From: Streptomyces cavernae
Lineage (GTDB): Bacteria > Actinomycetota > Actinomycetes > Streptomycetales > Streptomycetaceae
DNA: 47,246 bases
Assembly: GCF_004023625.1 (NCBI RefSeq)
Contig: NZ_RPDJ01000054.1
Location: 1 to 47,246 of the forward strand
Direction of reading: 5' to 3'
Below the pieces are notes generated by a model. That model ran no database searches, was not told the DNA's origin, and worked only from the letters and a program-made list of their open reading frames with translations. The position numbers were made by a program, and so were the translations under genes. How positions within the stretch are numbered: position 1 is the stretch's first letter; every line of letters starts with the position of its first letter. Positions 42,870 to 47,246 of this stretch are shown in pieces.

Positions 42870-43349
42870 TCACGTCTGCGGTGTCGTCGGTGTCGTCGGC
42901 GGGTCGGCCGCCGCGGCCCGCTCGGCGAGCCCAGGGAAGGCTACGCTGCTCCCGCGCCAGCGCACGGCCCGCACCGCCGCGTCCCGCAACGCCTCGGCCG
43001 CCGCGGCCCGCCGGGCGCCGGCCGCGGCCCTGACGAGATCGGAGTAGACCCCTGCGATCCGCTCCTCAAGCTCGGCCGCCAGCCGCAGGGCGTCGGCGGA
43101 GCCCGAGACGGCGAAGGGCAGGGAGTACGCGGCGCCGGCGGCGACGGGCTTGCCACCGAGGTCCAGCACCGTGCGCTCCAACTCGTCGCGCCGGGCGCGA
43201 TGGGCATCGTAGGCGGCCCGCGCCTCGGCCTGCCGCTCGGTACCGATCCGGCCACCGACCACCCCGTACCCGTAGACGGCGGCATGCTCCGCGGCGAGCG
43301 CCGCCTGCAGGGCCTTCAGTACCTCCGCCCGGTCAGCGGTCCCGCTCAC
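42870..43349 (-). CDS. DUF4439 ferritin-like protein
   Basis: A 159-residue, mostly helical protein matching the DUF4439 ferritin-like family (LQAALAAEHAAVYGYGVVG, ARRDELERTVLDLGG, LAAELEERIAGVYSDLV). The four-helix pattern and Glu/His in helix 1 resemble diiron ferritin-like folds, but no activity is established. The GTG start at 43349 overlaps the stop of the lipoprotein gene (GTGA), implying coupled translation. No signal peptide. Confidence 0.78.
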   Translation of the reverse strand: MSGTADRAEVLKALQAALAAEHAAVYGYGVVGGRIGTERQAEARAAYDAHRARRDELERTVLDLGGKPVAAGAAYSLPFAVSGSADALRLAAELEERIAGVYSDLVRAAAGARRAAAAEALRDAAVRAVRWRGSSVAFPGLAERAAAADPPTTPTTPQT

Positions 43350-43894
43350 GTATCGCCCTCCACGGCCTTCGCGCTTTCCGACAGCAGATACACATGCGCG
43401 GCGCCGGCCGCGGCAACCGAGGCCAGCAGCCGGGCCAGTTCCCCCGGTACCTTCGGCAACGCCTTCGTGCGCCGATCCGCGAGCCGGCGCTCCTGTTCCG
43501 CCAGCGCCAGCAGGGCGGCCTTCCCGTCGGACGGTACGGGGGAGCCGGACGCGCTCGGCGACCCGGAGCCGGCAGTGGGGGAGGGCGAGCGCGCGGACTT
43601 GGGCGAGGCGGGCCCGGCGAACGCCGACACATGACGCGTGACGTCCGCCCGCAACGGCGCCAGTCGGTCGGCGAGCCCCGGATGTGCCGCGATCACCGCG
43701 TCGTACCGCGCTCCGAGCTCCTCGCTGTCCCGTGCGGCACGCGCGCGTACCGTCTCGGCGGCCGACCGCTCGCTGTTCGCGCGCTCCTCGGTGGCGGACT
43801 CGGGGGCGCTGCAGCCCGCGAGAGCGAACGCACCCACGAGCAGGCTCCTGCGGGGCGGGCCCGAGCGGGTGCGCGACGGCGGAGGCAACGGCAC
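43346..43894 (-). CDS. small lipoprotein preceding the DUF4439 gene
   Basis: A 182-residue protein. GTG 43894 with GAGG 9 nt upstream gives an N-terminus with Arg residues, a short hydrophobic stretch (RRSLLVGAFALAGCS) and a lipobox LAGC, so it is predicted to be lipidated. The mature part is Ala/Arg-rich and helical, with a Ser/Pro/Gly linker (SPSPTAGSGSPSASG) in the middle. The frame stays open upstream to 44686, but this reads as shadow of the opposite strand. It ends overlapping the ferritin-like gene. No family function is known to me. Confidence 0.7.
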   Translation of the reverse strand: MPLPPPSRTRSGPPRRSLLVGAFALAGCSAPESATEERANSERSAAETVRARAARDSEELGARYDAVIAAHPGLADRLAPLRADVTRHVSAFAGPASPKSARSPSPTAGSGSPSASGSPVPSDGKAALLALAEQERRLADRRTKALPKVPGELARLLASVAAAGAAHVYLLSESAKAVEGDT

Positions 43895-44407
43895 GGCAGA
43901 CGTCCTCGACAGGCTCGTACGAAAGGGAAGGGCCGGGGCTGGCCCGCTCGGGGAGCCCCCGGGCCCGTGATCACCGTACCCGCGCCCCACCCGCACACCC
44001 ACCAGCGGCCCTCCCGGGCACACGCCCGGAGCACACGCGGGCGCACGCCGCTGAGCCGACCCGGTACGTTTCGCCCCCTTCGTGCGTGGTGGATCACGGC
44101 AGCGGGGAGAACCCGCGCGCGAGAAGCCACGCCCGAGACGAACCCGCGTCCGGGGACGAACCCGCGCCCGGGACGAACCCCGCGCCCGGCGCAACCTCCC
44201 GCCGACGCCAACCTCCGCCCGGGAGCAACACGCGGCCGCAACAGGCCGGTGCCCGCGAGAACCCGCCCGGGAAGGGACGGCATCGCGCGCTCCCGCCTGG
44301 GAACCCGCCCCGCACCCGATGGACGGCAACACCCCCGCCGACCGGATACCCTTTGACCTGACACACGACCTACCCACAACAGCACACGCGGCCGAGGAGT
44401 CACCCGG
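43895..44407. promoter_or_regulatory. divergent promoter region between the lipoprotein gene and rimP
   Basis: A 513-bp gap with no gene. It contains three 17-18-bp direct repeats of GACGAACCCGCGCCCGGG (44137-44191) and other GAACCCGC-like units. TTGACC at 44353-44358 may be the -35 of rimP. Confidence 0.45.
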
Positions 44408-44923
44408 ATGAGCACCACCCAGAGCGAGAGGCTGCGAGAACTGCTGGAACCGCTCGTACGCTCCCAGGGACTCGATCTCGAGGAGATCGCGGTGGACGCG
44501 ATCGGACGCAAGCGTGTGCTGAGGGTCGTCGTCGATTCCGACGAAGGCGCCGACCTGGACCGGATCGCCGATGTGAGCCGAGCGCTCTCGGCGAAGCTGG
44601 ACGACAGCGACGCGATGGGCCAGGGCGAGTACACCCTGGAGGTCGGCACCCCCGGAGCGGAGCGCGAGCTCAAGGAGCACCGGCACTACGTACGCGCGAC
44701 CGACCGCCTGGTCAGGTTCCAGCTGACCGAGGGCGCCGGGAGTGAGCTGACCGCCCGGATCCTGAAGGTCGACGACGAAGGCGTCGACGTCGAGGTCCCC
44801 GGGGTCAAGGGGCGCAAGCCCACCGCCAGGAGGCTCGCCTTCGCCGACGTCGTGAAGGCCCGCGTCCAGGTCGAGTTCAACCGCAAGGACAAGAAGGACA
44901 TGAAGGAAGAGGAGGAGGCGTAG
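44408..44923 (+). CDS. rimP: ribosome maturation factor RimP
   Basis: A 171-residue protein needed for 30S subunit maturation. It shows the RimP N-terminal domain (GLDLEEIAVDAIGRKRVLRV) and the SH3-like C-terminal domain (YTLEVGTPGAERELKEHRHY) with the family's conserved DSDEG segment. It ends in a charged Lys/Glu tail. GAGGAG precedes ATG 44408. The next gene, nusA, starts 2 nt after its stop, the usual rimP-nusA operon. Confidence 0.92.
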   Translation: MSTTQSERLRELLEPLVRSQGLDLEEIAVDAIGRKRVLRVVVDSDEGADLDRIADVSRALSAKLDDSDAMGQGEYTLEVGTPGAERELKEHRHYVRATDRLVRFQLTEGAGSELTARILKVDDEGVDVEVPGVKGRKPTARRLAFADVVKARVQVEFNRKDKKDMKEEEEA

Positions 44924-44925
44924 CC

Positions 44926-45930
44926 GTGGACATCGACATGAGTGCCCTGCGGGGCTTGGTACGGGAGAAGGAGATCTCCTTCGACCTGCTGGTGGAAGCG
45001 ATCGAAGCCGCCCTCCTCATCGCCTACCACCGCACCGAGGGAAGCCGCCGCCACGCGCGCGTGGAGCTCGACCGGGAGACCGGCCATGTGACCGTGTGGG
45101 CGAAGGAGGACCCCGAGGACCTCGAAGAGGGCCAGGAGCCCCGCGAGTTCGACGACACGCCGTCCGGCTTCGGCCGCATCGCCGCCACGACCGCCAAACA
45201 GGTGATCCTGCAGCGTCTGCGCGACGCCGAGGACGACGCCACGCTCGGTGAGTACGCGGGCCGTGAGGGTGACATCGTCACCGGTGTTGTCCAACAGGGC
45301 CGCGATCCCAAGAACGTGCTCGTCGACATCGGCAAGCTCGAGGCGATCCTCCCGGTGCAGGAGCAGGTCCCCGGCGAGACGTACCAGCACGGCATGCGGC
45401 TGCGCTCCTACGTCGTCAGGGTTGCGAAGGGCGTGCGCGGGCCCTCCGTCACGCTCTCACGCACCCATCCGAACCTGGTGAAGAAACTCTTCGCCCTGGA
45501 GGTCCCGGAGATCGCCGACGGATCGGTGGAGATCGCCGCGATCGCACGTGAGGCCGGTCACCGTACGAAGATCGCCGTGAGGTCCACCCGCAGCGGTCTG
45601 AACGCCAAGGGCGCCTGCATCGGCCCGATGGGCGGCCGTGTGCGCAATGTCATGGGCGAGCTGAACGGTGAGAAGATCGACATCGTCGACTGGTCCGACG
45701 ACCCGGCCGAGATGGTCGCCAACGCGCTCTCCCCGGCCCGGGTGTCCAAGGTCGAGGTGGTCGACATGTCTGCCCGCTCCGCGCGGGTGACGGTCCCGGA
45801 CTACCAGCTGTCGCTCGCCATCGGCAAGGAGGGCCAGAACGCCCGACTGGCCGCGCGGTTGACCGGTTGGCGCATCGACATCCGGCCCGACACCGAGCAG
45901 GCCGCGCAGCCCGCCGAGAAGCCGGAATAG
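44926..45930 (+). CDS. nusA: transcription termination/antitermination factor NusA
   Basis: A 334-residue protein. The N-terminal RNA-polymerase-binding domain starts MDIDMSALRGL. The S1 domain follows (REGDIVTGVVQQGRDPKNVLVDIG region) and then two KH domains (ACIGPMGGRVRNVMGELNGEK and LAIGKEGQNARLAARLTGW). It lacks the acidic C-terminal repeats of E. coli NusA, as is normal in actinobacteria. The GTG start lies 2 nt after the rimP stop, so the two are co-translated. Confidence 0.95.
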   Translation: MDIDMSALRGLVREKEISFDLLVEAIEAALLIAYHRTEGSRRHARVELDRETGHVTVWAKEDPEDLEEGQEPREFDDTPSGFGRIAATTAKQVILQRLRDAEDDATLGEYAGREGDIVTGVVQQGRDPKNVLVDIGKLEAILPVQEQVPGETYQHGMRLRSYVVRVAKGVRGPSVTLSRTHPNLVKKLFALEVPEIADGSVEIAAIAREAGHRTKIAVRSTRSGLNAKGACIGPMGGRVRNVMGELNGEKIDIVDWSDDPAEMVANALSPARVSKVEVVDMSARSARVTVPDYQLSLAIGKEGQNARLAARLTGWRIDIRPDTEQAAQPAEKPE

Positions 45931-46101
45931 AACACTCCGTGAAGTCCGGGAGTGATCGCGGAATAGACCGGAGCCGCGCCGCGCTGAGCTGAAAGGCCTG
46001 CACCGTCGCGGTCAAGAGCAAGATCCTGGCCTTACGTGGCCGAGATCTCGACAACAACCGTTCGATTCTTGCCCCAAAGGGGTGAGGTCGGTGCGGGGAG
46101 G

Positions 46102-46115
46102 TAGACTTAAGAGTG
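46102..46115 (+). promoter_or_regulatory. TAGACT -10-like element overlapping the ylxR ribosome site
   Basis: TAGACT (46102-46107) lies 5 nt before GTG 46113 and directly follows GGGGAGG (46096-46102), so it could be a promoter giving a nearly leaderless transcript or part of a leader with that ribosome site. Confidence 0.4.
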
Positions 46116-46424
46116 TCTGGCCGGACGCGTACCCGAGCATGCCCTGAGCGCACCTGTGTGGGATGCCGGGAGCGAGCGGCCCAGAGCGATCTGCTGCGCA
46201 CCGTGGCGGTCGAGGGCGTCTGCGTCCCCGATCATCGCGGTACGCTGCCCGGCCGGGGTGCGTACGTACACCCCGCACTGGTCTGTCTCGATCTGGCGGT
46301 CCGCCGCCGGGCGTTCACTCGGGCGTTGCGTGCCCCAGGAGCGCTCGACACAGCGGCGTTGCGTCAGGCCGTCGAAAAGACCGTTGCCGATCAGGCCGAG
46401 CAGGCTGATCGGGCAACACCGTAA
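46113..46424 (+). CDS. ylxR: YlxR family (DUF448) RNA-binding protein
   Basis: A 103-residue small basic protein with the family signature CPERTCVGCRERAAQSDLLR near the N-terminus and GRGAYVHPALVCLDLAVRR in the middle. YlxR proteins bind RNA and, in Bacillus, act as nucleoid-associated regulators. It lies between nusA and infB as in most bacteria. GTG 46113 is the only start giving the full N-terminus. It overlaps no neighbour. Confidence 0.88.
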   Translation: MSGRTRTRACPERTCVGCRERAAQSDLLRTVAVEGVCVPDHRGTLPGRGAYVHPALVCLDLAVRRRAFTRALRAPGALDTAALRQAVEKTVADQAEQADRATP

Positions 46425-46574
46425 GAACGTGGTCGTGCGGAACCCCCCGTGCGGTCCTGGTACCTCGCGAGTCGAAAGCAGGTCGAGATTGCGATGAGCA
46501 CTCGATGAGTACGCGATGAGTACGCCCATGAAGTAGCGACGGTCCGGCCGCAACCCGGACCTAAAAGGAGCGAA

Positions 46575-47246
46575 GTGGCTAAGGTCCGGGTATACGAACT
46601 CGCCAAGGAGTTCGGTGTGGAGAGCAAGGTCGTCATGGCCAAGCTCCAGGAACTCGGTGAATTCGTCCGTTCGGCGTCTTCGACGATCGAGGCGCCCGTA
46701 GTACGCAAACTGACTGACGCCCTCCAGCAGGGCAACGGCGGTGGCGCCAAGCCCGCCGCCCCCCGCAAGGCGACGCCGGCCCGTCCGGCCGCGCCCTCCC
46801 CGGCGCAGGCCGCGCGTCCGGCCGCGCCACGCCCGGCGGCACCCAAGCCCCCCGTGGCCGAGCGTCCGTCGGCCCCGCAGGCACCGCAGGCCCCGACTCC
46901 GGGTCCGCGTCCCACGCCCGGCCCGAAGCCCGCGCCGCGCCCCGCGGCTCCGGCTCCGGCCGCGCCCGAGTTCACGGCACCGCCGTCGGCTCCCGCCGCA
47001 CCGTCCTCCGGCCCGCGTCCGGGCGCCCGTCCCGGCGCCCCGAAGCCGGGCGGCCGTCCGGCCCCCGGGCAGGGCGGTCAGGGTGGCCAGGGCCGTGGCG
47101 ACCGTCCGGGCGCTCCGCGTCCGGGTGGCCAGGGCTCGCGTCCCGGTGCCCGTCCCGCAGGCCCGCGTCCGGGCAACAACCCGTTCACCTCTGGTGGCTC
47201 CACCGGTATGGCGCGCCCGCAGGCGCCCCGTCCGGGCGGCGCGCCC
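46575..47246 (+). CDS. infB: translation initiation factor IF-2 (5' part, cut by window end)
   Basis: The first 224 codons of IF-2. GTG 46575 is preceded by AAAAGGAG (4 nt spacing). The N-terminal IF2-N domain reads AKVRVYELAKEFGVESKVVM then AKLQELGEFVRSASSTIEAP. It is followed by the long Pro/Ala/Gly/Arg-rich linker typical of actinobacterial IF-2, with the GTPase domain beyond the window. It is not in the same frame as any other gene here, and its reading stays open to the last base. Confidence 0.93.
   Translation, partial: MAKVRVYELAKEFGVESKVVMAKLQELGEFVRSASSTIEAPVVRKLTDALQQGNGGGAKPAAPRKATPARPAAPSPAQAARPAAPRPAAPKPPVAERPSAPQAPQAPTPGPRPTPGPKPAPRPAAPAPAAPEFTAPPSAPAAPSSGPRPGARPGAPKPGGRPAPGQGGQGGQGRGDRPGAPRPGGQGSRPGARPAGPRPGNNPFTSGGSTGMARPQAPRPGGAP

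Overview
The window is high-GC DNA with the codon use, GTG/TTG starts, Tat signals and gene content of a Streptomyces chromosome. The right half carries the familiar actinobacterial core order dxr, rseP (M50 site-2 protease), ispG, proS, rimP, nusA, ylxR, infB. From memory, the whole window follows the S. coelicolor SCO5661-SCO5706 gene order, with strain-specific insertions.

Layout. 1-253: no gene, but a 90-bp inverted-repeat mini-element. 254-4181: glycerophosphodiester phosphodiesterase, an adenosine-deaminase-family enzyme (probably aminodeoxyfutalosine deaminase of menaquinone synthesis), a proline-rich DUF4190 membrane protein and a NADAR N-glycosidase-like protein. 4359-20403: a polyamine/GABA catabolic block with an aminobutyraldehyde dehydrogenase, the potDABC-type polyamine importer, a PuuB-like FAD oxidase, GABA aminotransferase, a VirD4/TraG-like membrane ATPase, a PucR-type regulator and a succinate-semialdehyde-type dehydrogenase. 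Together these would import putrescine or spermidine and oxidise it through GABA to succinate. A PAP2 phosphatase sits inside the block. 20507-26684: a decayed island in which only a LacI-family regulator is intact. It holds a mosaic of three truncated glycoside hydrolases (GH3 C-terminus, GH12 C-terminus, GH31 N-terminus) that looks like the scar of a xyloglucan-utilisation locus. Next to it are two broken genes related to AfsK-type kinases with PQQ-like propellers. 26876-33096: acyl-CoA dehydrogenase, then dxr-rseP-ispG. 33322-36620: an inserted two-gene secreted plant-polysaccharide cassette (GH28 plus alpha-L-fucosidase, the latter with a TTA codon). 36730-38222: two GNAT acetyltransferases. 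38223-39446: 1.2 kb of gene-free, repeat-dense DNA. 39447-41141: proS, whose stop codon lies in the left end of a 302-bp MITE-like element; this is followed by a four-copy 28-bp tandem repeat. 41936-43894: a minus-strand trio of a catalytically dead-looking aminoglycoside-phosphotransferase homologue, a DUF4439 ferritin-like protein and a lipoprotein. 44408-47246: rimP-nusA-ylxR-infB, with infB cut by the window edge.

The most unusual material is the hydrolase mosaic with its orphan LacI regulator and two operator palindromes, the MITE-like insertion at the proS stop, the degenerate kinase trio, the bldA-type (TTA) GH28-GH29 cassette, and the short-period repeats upstream of proS. No CRISPR array, rRNA, tRNA, prophage or recognisable intact IS transposase was seen.
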